A stretch of 64,000 nucleotides of DNA from Emydura subglobosa (taxonomy: Eukaryota; Chordata; Testudines; Chelidae), in assembly GCA_007922225.1 (NCBI GenBank), contig ML680053.1:21636379-21700378 (forward strand), read 5' to 3'. Under the pieces are notes generated by a model. It saw nothing but the letters and a program-made list of their open reading frames with translations, was not told where the DNA came from and ran no database searches. The position numbers were made by a program, and so were the translations under genes. Every line of letters begins with the position of its first letter. The first letter of the stretch is position 1. This document shows, in pieces, positions 1 to 11,399 of this stretch.

Positions 1-145
1 ATCAGTTGTATCCAGAATTCTTCCCCTTTCCGTAGTTCCAGATGTTTCTGACAAAATACCAAATACCTAGTGGATATATTTAAAATGTGACAGATAGCTG
101 GGCTCAGGGTCCTAGGTCAGGAACTGCCTACTGCTCTATCTCTAC

Positions 146-190
146 AGTGCTAAGCACAATGGGGTCCTGATCTTGGTTGGTCCCTGTAAA
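146..190 (+). repeat. L2/MIR-type 3' tail fragment
   Basis: A short stretch with a 'tgctaagcacaatggggtcc' core resembles the terminal segment shared by ancient L2 and MIR repeats. It is too short to classify firmly. The rest of 1-727 shows no gene. Confidence 0.35.
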
Positions 191-727
191 GAGTCCACTC
201 ACTGCAAGTACGCCTCCTTGTGGCTAGGTCTGGGAATTAGCTCTCACACCATCTGCTGCCCTCTGTCCTTGGTTACCAGACTGTGGCTCCTTTCTCTCAC
301 CTTGACTCGGGGTGCTCCCTCTGTGACTTAGCCCTCCAGGCAGGTCACTTTGTAGTCCCCAACTTTTGGCATAACAAAGTTCCACCAGACAAACTATCCA
401 TATGTCGCCTCAGATGGTCATCTGTTTCTTGTCTCCTGTGTCACTTTCTCAGTGGCTGGGATGGGAGAAGGATGCAGGCCTTCCTCTGCACTGTGTTCCA
501 GCCTAGGGACCCTACAACCTGCAGCCAAGGTATACATCGTCTCACTCCTTGCTGATTTATCCCCAGGCTTCTTCGTACCCAGATTCTCTCTCTCTCTCTT
601 CCCCATAACTTCTCTGGTTTTACTCTTCTTTCAGGGCTAGGAGTCCAGGGCTTATTCTCCTCCCTGAGTTTCCTCCTCACCACTTCTCTGTTCCTAGAGA
701 GTGACTGCAGCTCCCTTCCCCGCAGCC
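191..727. other. unassigned non-coding sequence
   Basis: No coding or RNA gene is recognised. Short open frames on both strands overlap one another and lack any domain signature. Confidence 0.5.
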
Positions 728-729
728 CC

Positions 730-778
730 TTTCTTCTTCTTCTTCTTCTTCTTCTTCTTCTTCTTCTTCTTCTTCTTC
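730..778. repeat. (CTT)n microsatellite
   Basis: About 16 uninterrupted CTT units. Read from the minus strand it gives a run of arginines inside an open frame, which is an artefact of the triplet repeat and not a gene. Confidence 0.95.
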
Positions 779-987
779 GGTTTTGTGGCATAGCAGATTC
801 ACTTTCTGGGTCTGTGACCACCAGGCACTGTACCTTGTATATTTTTCATGACTTGCAGACTAACCCCTTTCCCAATATTCTCAAAGAGTTGCAGAAGAGC
901 TTTTTCCATTGGGCCCCATTTTACTTGTATTCTTGAAAGATGTTGCAAGGAAAATTTTGTTACTCTAAGGTCTCTGATTTTTCTGTA

Positions 988-1236
988 TCAACACCTTCTT
1001 TCACAGGTACAGTCTTTACAATCCCAAAGGATATGATCTATCATTTCCTGGACCTTACATGTTATGCACAATCCAGCTCTGTACATGTTAGTTAGAAATA
1101 AATTACTATTTAACCCACAATGCACTGTTAGAATTCTAAATAGAGCTAATTGACTGTTCCTCTCAGCGCCTTGGATTATATCAACATTGTCAATTGTTGG
1201 GCAATTGTGTGAGGGGCAGTGTGGGAGAAAGCACAA
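988..1236 (-). pseudogene. non-LTR retrotransposon C-terminal zinc-knuckle remnant
   Basis: An 82-residue minus-strand open frame resembles the region after the reverse transcriptase in jockey/I-group LINEs. A stretch around residues 30-47 is of the 'lRtghcgLN' type, followed by C57-x2-C60-x7-H68-x4-C73, the CCHC knuckle that ends many LINE ORF2 proteins. No reverse-transcriptase core is visible next to it, so this is only the tail of a copy. The 33.2-33.7 kb relic may belong to the same family. The family assignment is an inference from motif spacing; the knuckle residues are read directly from the translation. Confidence 0.5.
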
Positions 1237-3958
1237 AGGTGATTGTTTGCAAATTTAACAAGCAGAGCCTGGGGTCCCTGACTGCTGAAGTCTGCATGGT
1301 GGGCGGCCCTAGAATTGACTACTCAGGGGAGCTGGCAGGAAACCAGGCTGGATTCTAAGAGAATCCTGCCAGGGCTCCATCAGAAATCTGTTGAAATCAA
1401 ACCACTTTTGCAAAATATTTGGATGGATTGGCAAATTCTGACCAAAAAAAATAAAAGAAAAGTTGAAAATTTTCCAACAAGCTCTACTGAGTTGTGGGTG
1501 CTCAACACACTGATAATCAGGCCATGTTTATTTAGGTGCCTAGCTTTAGACACTGACACTTACTAAATTTTGTGTTGGGTTACAAACGGTGGCTGATACT
1601 ATGCAGCAGGTGAGACTACAGAATCATAATGGTCTTTTGACCTTAACATTTATGAAACTGGTGATGGCTGATTTACAATGTGTTAAAATAATTAGCTTAA
1701 GGCTGCTGCTTTTCACAAGACGTATTCTTCCCAGAGGATGTCTGACTTCCTTAGGAAGCGGTAGACTACTAGGGTATCTTTATTACATCATCCTTATGCA
1801 AGTGCATGTTTAGATTTGTAAAGTAACAATGACAGTCAAGTCTTATTTTATGCAGACCTCAGCTTAAAAATATATAGAAAACAGGTTGCTGTATCATACA
1901 GGGCTTTCTCACGTATGACAAAAGAAAACTTCATGTTTCTAATATCTAAACGTGTTGCCTTCCTTTATTATTAATTGTTGTATAGAAAATGCTACCAAAA
2001 ATAAAGATATGGGTTTTCACTTAGACTGTATTGTTTCAAAGGAAAGTAATTATATTAGCATTTTTCCTGCCTTCACTCTCAATGGAATTCAGTCTCTGCT
2101 AGTCACAGATTACACCAACATTATCTTTCTGTTCCATGGCTTTCCTGGTTTCATTGAACCACCAGTGCAGCAAAACTATGCTGAATGCTGCTCATTTTTC
2201 TTCCCTAAGCACAAATATTCTGTCAACAGAGCAAAATCTGGTATTTTTCACCTCCCTGATCTGCAATTTTCTTAACACTTCTTCCTCTTGTAGTCTATAA
2301 AAAATGTCTCTCTCTATATATAATGTTGATTCTTCAATTCATTTGGAAGCAGAATACCCCTAAAAATCTGGGATGAGGTGTAGGAAAGAGCTACCACTGT
2401 TAATGCTGAATGGCCAGTAGTAATCAGGAGGACAGTGTATTTGTTCAAAGACACCTCTGGAGAAGAAAAGAAAAACACAATGAAGAAGTAATTAGCATTC
2501 ACAAAGTATAGTTCTTTTTGCCGGGCGTGGTGGTGGTGGCTGTTAGAAATAATAATTAGTTGCCCAGTCATGTGCAATTACCTATGGAATGTGTTGGCAC
2601 ACACCTCTCAAGAAAGCCAAGGAATTGCTATAGCATGCACATAGGTTTCAGTGCTGTTGCATCACAACTGAGCTAACGAAGGAGTTAGGAGGCTGACCAG
2701 TATGTTCCCCCTGGCGCTATTTCATTATTAGTCTTTTTTTTGTCTCCCAGTGGAGAAAACACAGGATACAACTCTTGTGGAATCTTCAGAGCATGGTGTG
2801 GGCCCACTCACTTCCAGCCATCTTCTAGGGCAGATGTCATTTGTTCATTTCTTCAGTCATTTGTTCAAGGTGATATTCTTGTGTAGGAGACTGATTTTTT
2901 TTCTTAAAAGCACATCTGAGACTGGAATTCACTTCTGCAGGAACTAGAAATGACCACGAACTGTCAGGTCCAAATGCAAAACTCACCTCTTCCACCACAC
3001 AGGCATTCATAACTGAATAGCAGAATATCAGATTTAGAAAAAAGATAAAACTTGCTCATCACAGTTGGGGGAGAAAGGTAAGGAAACCTGATTATGTGGG
3101 TGTAAGTCATTTAGCAGGTCATTTTGTATGTGTCTGACACTGGAAAGGGCTCAACATCCCACAGGGATGGATGTGCTATAAAAGCCAAAGTAGACTAGAA
3201 AAGGAATTAATAGATTTTGTTTTGATGTTAGCTCCTTCTACAATTCCAGCTGTTTACTAATTACTCTTACCCTGTGTAGTTTCTGAGGTCTTTGTCTTCA
3301 TCTAAATAGCTTTGAGTGAACTTAAACTATTAACTTCCTGGGGTCCATCTTGTCTTCAAGGACCCATATTCTTTGTTCCCCAGTCCTAAACTAGAGCTGT
3401 GGTTTAATGTTTACTCCAGACTAGTAGGGACTCAGCTACTACCTGGCACAAGGAAACACATTGCACGAATCATTTCCCCAGCATGTTATTGGTTACTGAA
3501 GTCATCTGTTAAGAACTATTTTTGGTCCATTTGTGCTAAGAGTTTGCCTTTAAAACATTTTGGTTTGTTTATTCATGATAACCTTCGTCCTCCCACTATG
3601 AATTTTAGGTCTTTAATGAAGTCCTTCTGCATTTGTCACATAGCGTCAAATTATTTTGGATGGTCTGAGATGGCTTGGTGGTAAACTAGCATTATTTCAT
3701 GGCGTTTGCTTTTCCCTAGTTTGGCCATCTGTGTTCAGAGGTGAAACTACTGCTGCATACCTATGGTATCATCATCATAAAAAATATTACCTCCCTCAAT
3801 ACGTTTGCCATTCTGTCTTCTTCTTGCAATTCAAATTCTATCTTTATTAGCTCTTGACAGATCTATGTGACTCTTCACCCAGTTCCTTCCACGTGCAATA
3901 AGTCACACTGTGTTGCTTTTATATCTTGAGATATGCATCTCAGGTCTTAAAATTACTA
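1237..3958. other. unassigned AT-rich sequence
   Basis: No domain, splice-supported exon or named repeat is recognised. Open frames here, including one of 107 residues near 1952-2275, have no family signature. Part may be ancient repeat beyond recognition by eye. Confidence 0.45.
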
Positions 3959-4356
3959 TAGTAGAAACTCAAGAGATATGAACACCAGAGTTACAAACTG
4001 ACCAGTCAACCACACACCTCATTTGAAACCAAAAGTGCGCAATCAGGCAGCAGCAAAAACAAAAACAAAAAAAGCAAATACAATATTGTACTGTGTTAAA
4101 CATAAACTACTAAAAATAAAGGCAAATATTTTTAAAAATTGACAAGGTAAGGAAACTGTTTCTGTGTTTGTTTCATTTAAATTAAGATGGTTAAAAGCAG
4201 CATTTTTCTACCACATAGTAAAGTTTCAAAGCTGTATTAAACAGCAGTTGTAAACATTTGAAAGAACAACCATAATGTTTTGTTTAGAATTATGGACATT
4301 TCAGAATTACGAACAGCCTCCATTCCCAAGGTGCTCTGAACTCTGAGGTTGTACTG
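3959..4356. mobile_element. Tigger/pogo-like MITE
   Basis: A 398 bp non-coding block is bounded by TA on each side (3957-3958 and 4357-4358). Its ends are imperfect inverted repeats: the left reads 'agtagaaactcaagag' and the reverse complement of the right reads 'agtacaacctcagag'. TA duplication and CAGT-type termini are hallmarks of Tigger/pogo elements of the Tc1/mariner superfamily. The interior has no transposase frame, so any movement would have needed enzyme from a full-length relative. Confidence 0.6.
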
Positions 4357-5349
4357 TATACATCGATCTTGCAGTAGAGAACACATGTTGGAAATATTGT
4401 CACCTTCTTGCTGTAAAACTCTGTTAGAGCTCAATGCCATTTTCCCCTAGTGTTTCCAGATTGGCTTATCTGAACATCCAATTTAAATCTTTGGTGTATT
4501 ACAAACTATGGTACCTAAACCTATTGAGCCTTGTGATAAATATGAGACTGAAAACAACTACTAGCCCTGTGGTATGTAGTCAACTTGTTCTTGTTCCTCC
4601 TTAAAATGGGAAAGTTAAATATAGTATGCTCTAATGCTAGCATCTCTCTCATGGAGCTGATGCAATTTTCCATAGCCTATTAATTTCAGCCTTTCATTTT
4701 GTTTTCACATTACAGGATAATATAAAAGTGATTCCCCATATCAAATCGCTCTGTGTTCTGCATGCCATGCCACAGTCAAGATACTTTAGCTGTGCTGTAA
4801 GAGGAGAGAATGACTGGCACCTGAAAAGTATCCACATCATAATAATGGCAATGGAGTAACATGAAAACTGGAGAGCACTAGTGATAAAAGGGATATGGAG
4901 TGAATTTTAATTAGCAAAATGTTCTTCGGAAATATCAAGAAGGACAAATATGATAAAAGGTGTTTGCTGTGAGCTGCTGGCTATAAAAGAAAGATCTCAT
5001 AGGTGGCTGAAGATGAGTTTAGTACAGAGCGTGTGGCTAGTTAGGGCCAGACCTGTAGGGTTTTTTCCCTAAATAATAATACAAAAATTTAGGAAAATAA
5101 TTAGCCTGGTTATAATAATTCTTCAGTTAGAAAGAGAGACAAATTTTTCTCCTTTGTTTCATAATCAAACCCTACATTTACTTGGATTTTATTTTGCTTA
5201 TGGTTTTAGCCTTGCAAAAACAACACAGTCAAATAAAATGAAACAGCACTACATATCCTGAGCACATGCAATTCACTACAGTAGGAAAATTTAAAATGTT
5301 CATTGAGGCTTTAGATGCATTAGCAATTCCTTTTTATATTCCCTTATGA
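4357..5349. other. unassigned AT-rich sequence
   Basis: No gene or classifiable repeat seen. Confidence 0.45.
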
Positions 5350-6260
5350 TGTGGTGTATACTTCACACTGGCAGAGAAAGAGTTAATCGAAGCCAGAGAG
5401 TAATTAGTGCACCTAGTTGCAGCTGAAGGATGGACCATGTCAAATGTAGGAGTAGACCCAGCTGGGGAGGAGCTAAGTGGCTGAATTAAAGATGAATCTC
5501 AGCTAAGAGGAGAAAGGTGACTAATAAAGACAGGACTTCAGGACAGTATAAGAGATGCAAGAAGACTAGAGGGAGAGTAGGCCTGGGGATAATTTCCTGA
5601 GACAGGAGCTGTGCCAGTAGGTCAGGAGAGACAGTGGGAAGCTAGAAGATGGAGTGAATGTCTGTGATGAGCGTTGAGAAAAGGGCAAAGTTACACAGGG
5701 CAGCCTGGGTATTGGGTTTCCAGAGGAAAGAGACAGACAGACACAGAGAACTGTAGGAGAGACAAACAGGAGCCAGTCTTCCAGGGAGAGAGCTCTTTGC
5801 TTAGTACAGAAGCTGGGAACAACTCTGTGGCGTCTGGGAAAGGGGAAGAGCTTGCAAAGGAGTGAGTTCAGGAAGGTGCTGAAGAAAAGGGCCGTAGAGA
5901 CTGGCTGAGGTAGGAAATAGGCCAGTGAGGGAGTAAGGAGTCTGAAGGAGTGATTGTTTGCTAAAGTGTACCTGGACTGTAACCCAGAATAGTGGGTCCC
6001 CTACTGGCCACTGAGGCAGGTAGCATGTAAGCCCTCAGAACCTGGCTGAAGATCTGGTGTAAAGTCATTGGACGTTGTTTTGTGGAACTCTGTTCTAAGA
6101 AGAAGTGGGACTGAATATGACCTGGCTGGAAGGCTGAGTCATGTGAAGAAGCTGACAACCACAGGACCAGAGCAGCTGTAGTCAGGGGTGCCAAAGGAAG
6201 AGAGCCTGCTATGCCATACCCAGCCATGAGGAGGTGTGTCAGCTGGTGAGTCATTCCTCT
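5350..6260 (+). mobile_element. LTR-like block (boundaries uncertain)
   Basis: Begins near 'tgtggtgtatacttcac'. It carries a purine-rich body and then 'cccagaatagtgggtcccct' at about 5980. The same 'cagaGTAGTGGGT..ttcccc' signature recurs in the LTR-like blocks at 47.4 and 53.9 kb, in the same orientation and roughly the same relative place. No target duplication or internal coding region was found, so it may be a solo LTR or a fragment. Confidence 0.4.
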
Positions 6261-6329
6261 ACATCCTTATACTTAAAATGGGGCACCAATAACACCTCTT
6301 TCACCAGAATTATAGTGGTGCAGCACTGC

Positions 6330-7060
6330 TGCTGTAATTAAATCAGCATCATGACTTTTGTTTGAAGCTTGACCTTTGTAAATCCTCTCAAAATAATATG
6401 CTTAATCTGATCCCTGTAAAATTTGGTATGGCTCAAGAGAGTGCAGAGTAGGATTAAGGATCCAAATTTGGGCTCATTTGAGTTAGGGGTTGTGGAGATA
6501 TAAGCCCTAGGAAATGGCAATTTTCCAAGAAGTTTCTAGGTGAGTTGTTTTATTTTTTGTTTTTGCAATGAGCTAGAGAGCAAGCTATTGATGGGAGGCA
6601 GGTGAAAATGATCTCGATCTGTCAAGTGTTACTGAAGGTAATGCATGGCACCCACTAAATCTCTGGGGAATACAAATTGAGAATAGTGTTTAAGAAATGT
6701 ATATATTTTTTGCATGCACCAATACTGAACAATGGCATTCCTGCCATTTTATATGCTTTAAAGCTTGATGCTTGTAAATGCTCTAAAATCCAAATGGTTA
6801 CTTGGATTGCTTTGAAATTTGGTGTATCTTGTGGGTGAATGGGGTAGCCTTGATGATCCAAATTTGGAGTCCTTTGTGTTTACAGGACCCCACAAATATC
6901 CAGTTTTCTTTGGCTGCCTTACATTGTTAAGCTGAGCAGTATTTATGACTGGATGTATAATAAACCTGGTTGAGATTGATGGTGAGCTCACCCTGCAATT
7001 AACGTAATTAAGGATAAATTAATCACAAGCCCCGTCCTCATTCAGAGTGGTGTAATCAAG
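6330..7060 (+). repeat. dimeric ~396 bp-period dispersed repeat, copy A
   Basis: Two diverged monomers lie head to tail. 'aagctt' landmarks fall at 6365 and 6761, and 'gatccaaatttgg' falls at 6459 and 6855, both exactly 396 bp apart. A second locus at 26.1-26.9 kb matches the whole dimer in the same orientation. No coding potential is recognised. It could be a tandem 5' region of a larger transposon or a satellite-derived element; I cannot name the family. Confidence 0.65.
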
Positions 7061-7992
7061 CTGGAATGCAAGAGTCTTATTAAGCTGCAGCAATGAGTTC
7101 CCACCAGTCTGCACTCTCCACTGGTTCTCCTCTGAGTGTCTCTGCTGCCTAGCTTATGTCCATTGCTTGGTTGCCTTGGGAGATTCTGCGCATGGGAGGG
7201 GTCCGAGGGCCATAGGCAGAGGGTGGCCAGGACTACAGGATGCTCATCCTCCCTCCTCCCTCACCAGATCTGAGCCACTTCACCACTCTCATGCACAACG
7301 CAGCTTGGCAGGCAAAACCTGCCATCCGCAGCACCAAGGACAGCGTGGTGCTGAGCCATCTGGCTGCCCAGCACTGCAGCAGAATGAGCAGGGGGAATCC
7401 CCTGAGCTTGGCAGAGGGTGGTGAGGCAAATCTGTCCCTCCTTCCCTGATCCTCTCCCTCCTCTTCTGTCTTTGCCCCATTCCCTCCTTCCATGATGACA
7501 TGGGGCCCTGGCATATATTGATAGCACACACTGAGCCCTATCCTTCCCCAGAGCCTGAAAGCAGAGCTGGGGCTGGTGCCAGTGAGGGAGGGAGCGAGCA
7601 AGACCGAGGGAGGAGAGGGGGAGGAGAATGTGGAGGAGAGAGCCAGACACAACCAGCTGCAGCCACTGGCACCCCCACACTGCTCCCTGCACTCACAGTC
7701 CCCATCCCACCCCTCCCACAGCCTCTCTTCCATAGCCCCCAACTTGTCTCTCCCACAGTTTACCCACCTCACCTCAACCCCCTCCCATAGCCCCTGCTTA
7801 AACCCATCCAACCCCCGCTACCCCACCCTGAAATAAACACACCCCAACTCTCTCCCTCTCCCAGTAAACTCAAATCCACAAAACCCCTCCTTCCATAGTT
7901 ATCCATCCACCCCATCTCCCCAAATAATCCCACTCCCTGTCACACCCTCCCCAGATAAACACACCCATAAAAACTCACCCTGCCAAAACCTG
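7061..7992. repeat. GC-rich stretch grading into C-rich low-complexity tract
   Basis: From about 7660 the plus strand becomes strongly C-rich, with recurring 'cccagtaaactca' and 'ccccagataaacacaccc' motifs. The same texture resumes at 9807 on the other side of a CR1 insertion. Open frames of up to 192 residues on both strands overlap in all frames, as expected from compositional bias, and carry no domain. Confidence 0.5.
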
Positions 7993-8115
7993 TGGTATAT
8001 CTTGACTTTAGTAAGGCTTTTGGTACTGTCTCACATGTCCTTCTCATAAACAAACTGGGGCAATATAAGCTAGATGGAGCCACTATAAGGTGGGAGCATA
8101 ACTGGTTGGAAAACA

Positions 8116-8126
8116 GTTCCCAGAGA
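8116..8126. repeat. target-site duplication, left copy
   Basis: 'gttcccagaga' is identical to 8783-8793. It is CR1 sequence, and removing one copy plus the intervening 656 bp restores the CR1 reading. Confidence 0.85.
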
Positions 8127-8477
8127 ACCTATCCCTGCAACAAACCCCATTGTCAGCTCTGCCCATACATCCACTCTAGTGACAACATCACTGGTCCTAA
8201 CCACATCAATCACACCATAAGGGGCTCATTCACCTGTACATCCACTAATGTTATATATACCATCATGTGCCAGCAATGCCCCTCTGCCATGTACATTGGC
8301 CAAACTGGACTATCACTATGCAAAAGGATAAATGGACACAAATCAGACATAAAAAAAATCCATAAACCAGTGGGAGAACACTTTAATTTCCCAGGGCACA
8401 CTGTCATTGACCTGAAAGTCGCCGTACTTCTCCAAAAAACCTCCAAAAACAGACTTCAAAGAGAAACTGCTGAGTAA
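8127..8477 (+). pseudogene. GIY-YIG endonuclease domain of Penelope-like element (fused in frame to CR1 RT)
   Basis: The open frame runs from 7992 to 8477 (161 residues). About 43 residues come from the CR1 reverse transcriptase and the rest from the Penelope element, because the insertion happened to keep frame. The Penelope part shows a cysteine cluster C49-x4-C54-x2-C57, then VIY (87-89) and YIG (101-103) forming the GIY-YIG core, with R112 and H116 downstream. In active Penelope elements this domain nicks the target to prime reverse transcription. Without its reverse transcriptase, and fused to a CR1 fragment, the product is not expected to be functional. Confidence 0.8.
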
Positions 8478-8782
8478 GACATGATCTGCAAACTTGACAC
8501 ATTCAAACTGGGTTTAAACAGAGATTTGGAATGGCTCTCTCATTACAAAAGGTAATTGCTTTTCTCACCCATTCTCACCTCCTACTCAATGACTGTCATT
8601 AGACCTCAAGTACCTGGCTTTCATCCACCTCCCCCATTGTTCTCTATGCACTTGTCTGTCTATGTTTCCTATTTACTGTATCATTCTACCTCTGCATCTG
8701 ACGAAGTGAGCTGAGTCTCACGAAAGCTTATGCCTACAAAAATTAAATTTGTCAGTCTTTAAAGTGCCACAGAACTCTCATC
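8127..8782 (+). mobile_element. Penelope-like element, 5'-truncated
   Basis: A 656 bp insertion in a CR1 with exact 11 bp flanking duplications. Its first half encodes a GIY-YIG endonuclease. Its second half is an untranslated tail ending in a short inverted motif around 8705-8740 ('gtgagctgagtctcacg') and then 'gtctttaaagtgccac'. The same tail forms the right end of the insertion at 52.2-52.7 kb. Penelope elements carry reverse transcriptase upstream of GIY-YIG; that upstream part is absent, as expected after incomplete reverse transcription. Confidence 0.85.
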
Positions 8783-8793
8783 GTTCCCAGAGA
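8783..8793. repeat. target-site duplication, right copy
   Basis: 'gttcccagaga', matching 8116-8126. Confidence 0.85.
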
Positions 8794-9806
8794 GTTTTTA
8801 TCAGTAGTTCACAGTCAAGCTGGAAGGGCGTATCAAGTGGGGTCCTGCAGGGATCAGTTCTGGGTCCAGTTCTATTCAATATCTTCATCTGCTATTTAGA
8901 TAATGGCATAGATTATAAAATTTGCAGATGATATCAAGATGGGAGTGCTTTGGAGGATAGGATTAAAATTCAAAATGAGCTGGACAAACTGAAGAAATGG
9001 TTTGAAGTAAATAGGAGGAAATTCAATAAGGACAAATACAAAGTACTCCACTGAGAAAGGAACAATCAGTTGCACGCATACAAAATGGGAAATGATTGCC
9101 TAAGAAGGAGTACTGCAGAAAGGGATCTGGGGGGTCATAGTGGATCACAAGCTAAATATGAATCAACAGTGCCACACTGTTGCGCAAAAAAAAAAAAAAA
9201 AAAAGCAAACATGATTCTGGACTGTATTAGCAGGAGTGTTGTAAGCAAGAATGAGAAATAATTCTTCTGCTCTACTCCATGCTGATTAGGCCTTAACTGG
9301 AGTATTGTGTTCAGTTCTGGGCGCCACATTTCAGGAAAGATGCAGACAAACTGGAGAAAGTCCAGAGTCCATCAAAAATGACTAAAGGTCTAGAAACATG
9401 ACTAATAGGGAAGACAGGAAAAAAATGGGTTTGTTTCTTCTGGTGAAGAGAAGATTGAGAGGGGACATAACAGTTTTCAAGTACATAAAAGGTTGTTACA
9501 AGGACGAGGGAGGGAAAATTGTTCTCGTTAACCCCTGAGGATAGGACAAGAGGCAATGGGCTTAAATTGTAGCAAGGGAGATTTAGGTTGGATATTAGGA
9601 AAAGATTCCAAACTGTCAGGGTAGTTAAGCATTGGAATAAATTGTCTAGGAAGGTTGTGGAATCTCCGTTATTGGAGCTTTTTAAGAGCAGGTTAGACAA
9701 ACACCTGCTGGGGATGGTCTAGATAATGCTTGGTCCTAACATAAGCGCAAGGAACTGGACTAGAAGACCTCTTGAGGTCCCTTCCAATCCTATGATTTTA
9801 TGGTTC

Positions 9807-10140
9807 TACTATTCCCTCCACTCCTTAAAGCCGCACATCTCCAACCCAAACCTCCTTTGTCACTGCTCCCCATTCCCCAGTAAACTCACCTCTTAAAACC
9901 TCCCTGACTCTTCCATCCCCCAATCCACACCATCCGCAAATCACTTCCCTTCCCCCAGTCTCCCTCTTTTCCCCAAGCCCTCTGCATCTCCACCACCTTT
10001 TATTCCTCCAAGGGTCCTTCTCATGTCCCTGACACCCAATTCCATCTACCCTACAGATCTGCACAAATGCTACCAACTCCTGGCTGTACCAACCCCCTTC
10101 TCCCTTCTTCAATTCCTCCAGTCCCCTATAGCTCACCCAG
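9807..10140. repeat. C-rich low-complexity tract, right part
   Basis: Resumes the C-rich texture interrupted by the CR1, with another 'ccccagtaaactcacct' at about 9876. Confidence 0.5.
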
Positions 10141-10674
10141 GCAACCTCTGTTGGGGCCCTCCTGGCCTTCTTGGGGTGGCTAGCCCTGCCCGTCCCCATT
10201 CAGAGGAGCCAGCCACAGTAAATCTGTGAGAGGCAAGAGCCAACAGGCTGGAGCAGGGTAGGGTGTTGGGCCCAGCCCTATGGGACAATAGCCACCACTG
10301 TGGGGTGAGTGCGGGTGGCCTTGCTCTCCAACTCACTCCTGCCAGGGACCTCCCTCCCACACCAGGATGGGAGAGATCTTGCGAAACCCCCATACAAACA
10401 CACCATGTAGGCCCAAAGCTTGATTCTATTATATTGATTATATGTGAAATACCCTTATTCTTTTGGTACATGACAAACCACCACACCAGTCTCTGTGAGG
10501 CTTTGCATTTTGAGTATGTAAGGTAATCTGTTCACTATTATTAAGTTTGTTTGAAACCACCATCTATTTGTCCGAAACTAACATCTGGTCATTGATTATC
10601 CTGTTTGTAAAGTTACCGAAGATCATTCTGTGAAACTGTTGCTATTGTTGAATATACTTCATGCAACTCTGGCT
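10141..10674. other. unassigned sequence
   Basis: No gene or classifiable repeat recognised. Confidence 0.4.
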
Positions 10675-10872
10675 TGAATGGCTTGGACTGCAAGGCTGGA
10701 GCCGGGCTCTAGGACACTCACACCTCGCAATGTCTTAGAGCTCGGGCTACAGTCCAAGCCCAGAAGTCTACACAGCAATGAAACAGCCCTGCAGCCCAAG
10801 CCCTGAGAGCCTGAGTCGGCTGGCATGGGCCAGCCATGGGTGTCTAGCTGCTGTGTAGACTTACCCAGAGAG
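10675..10872. mobile_element. hAT-type MITE fragment
   Basis: A GC-richer block with 'gtctacacagcaatgaaaca' internally and 'gctgctgtgtagacttaccc' at its right end. The 'tgtgtagac' terminus and the 'gcagcccaagccctgag' style interior match the non-autonomous 'GTCTACAC' elements abundant in turtles. A second partial copy lies at 23.40 kb. The left end is not clean. Confidence 0.5.
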
Positions 10873-11166
10873 GCTCTGAAGCACTCAGGAAGGGGCTGGG
10901 AATACCCACTGAGGGGAATGGAGTGGTTCACACGACTCAGCTATTGTTTGAGGTTGCATTCAATTCCATGAGTTGTTCTTACTCAGCTGAGAACATCATA
11001 CTGAGGTCAACAGGCCACTTTACATCTTTCAGAGCCTCGTGTGCTGCAGATGAATCTCTAGGGGAGCCTTTTCATGTGGAGGTTTGCTGTGAACACAGCA
11101 GAGTAGTCAGCAACTAGTTTGACCAAAATTTTTGTTATATTGGGTGAGGAGGAGACATAGCACTTA

Positions 11167-11191
11167 GTGTGTGTGTGTGTGTGTGTGTGTG
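11167..11191. repeat. (GT)n microsatellite
   Basis: About 12 GT units. Confidence 0.95.
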
Positions 11192-11399
11192 GGACGGGGG
11201 CAGAGGGTGGGAGAGGGGTTGTAGCTCTGGAGGAGATGGGAAATGAAGACAGGTGATAGCCTGCCTTGCACTAGTTGTCTGAGAAAATCCTGTATTTTAC
11301 TAGCCTCTAGAGGAGGGGGCATGTAGCAGGGGGGAAAGTAGCTACTTCTTAATATTAAATAGGGGCAGATTTATTTGATGTTTCCAAAGACGTACAGTG

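Larger units (their letters stand above)
7993..9806 (+). mobile_element. CR1 LINE, 5'-truncated, split by a Penelope-like insertion
   Basis: The copy starts inside the reverse-transcriptase palm ('VYLDFSKAF' type motif at about 7993). It is interrupted at 8127-8782 and then resumes with the [14 protein letters not shown] block and the FADD catalytic motif (about 8919-8932). It ends in the CR1 3' terminus, where 'gaggtcccttccaatcctatg' type sequence is followed by short ATTCTATG-like repeats at about 9806. Frameshifts, stops and a poly(A) run at about 9186-9204 show it is dead. 5' truncation is usual for CR1. It sits in a C-rich tract that continues on both sides. Confidence 0.9.

Noticed and set aside
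441..821. Open frame with a long arginine run on the minus strand
   Set aside because: It is the (CTT)n microsatellite read in one frame; there is no domain outside it.
1952..2275. 107-residue open frame with a hydrophobic middle
   Set aside because: No recognisable domain, no exon-like boundaries and AT-rich composition; not supported as a gene.
2519..2538. 'gccgggcgtggtggtggtgg' resembling the Alu core
   Set aside because: Only about 14 bases match, the flanks do not, and Alu is restricted to primates; taken as chance.
7167..7836. Cluster of overlapping 70-190 residue open frames in all six frames
   Set aside because: GC- and C-rich composition removes stop codons; there is no start context, domain or splice site pattern.
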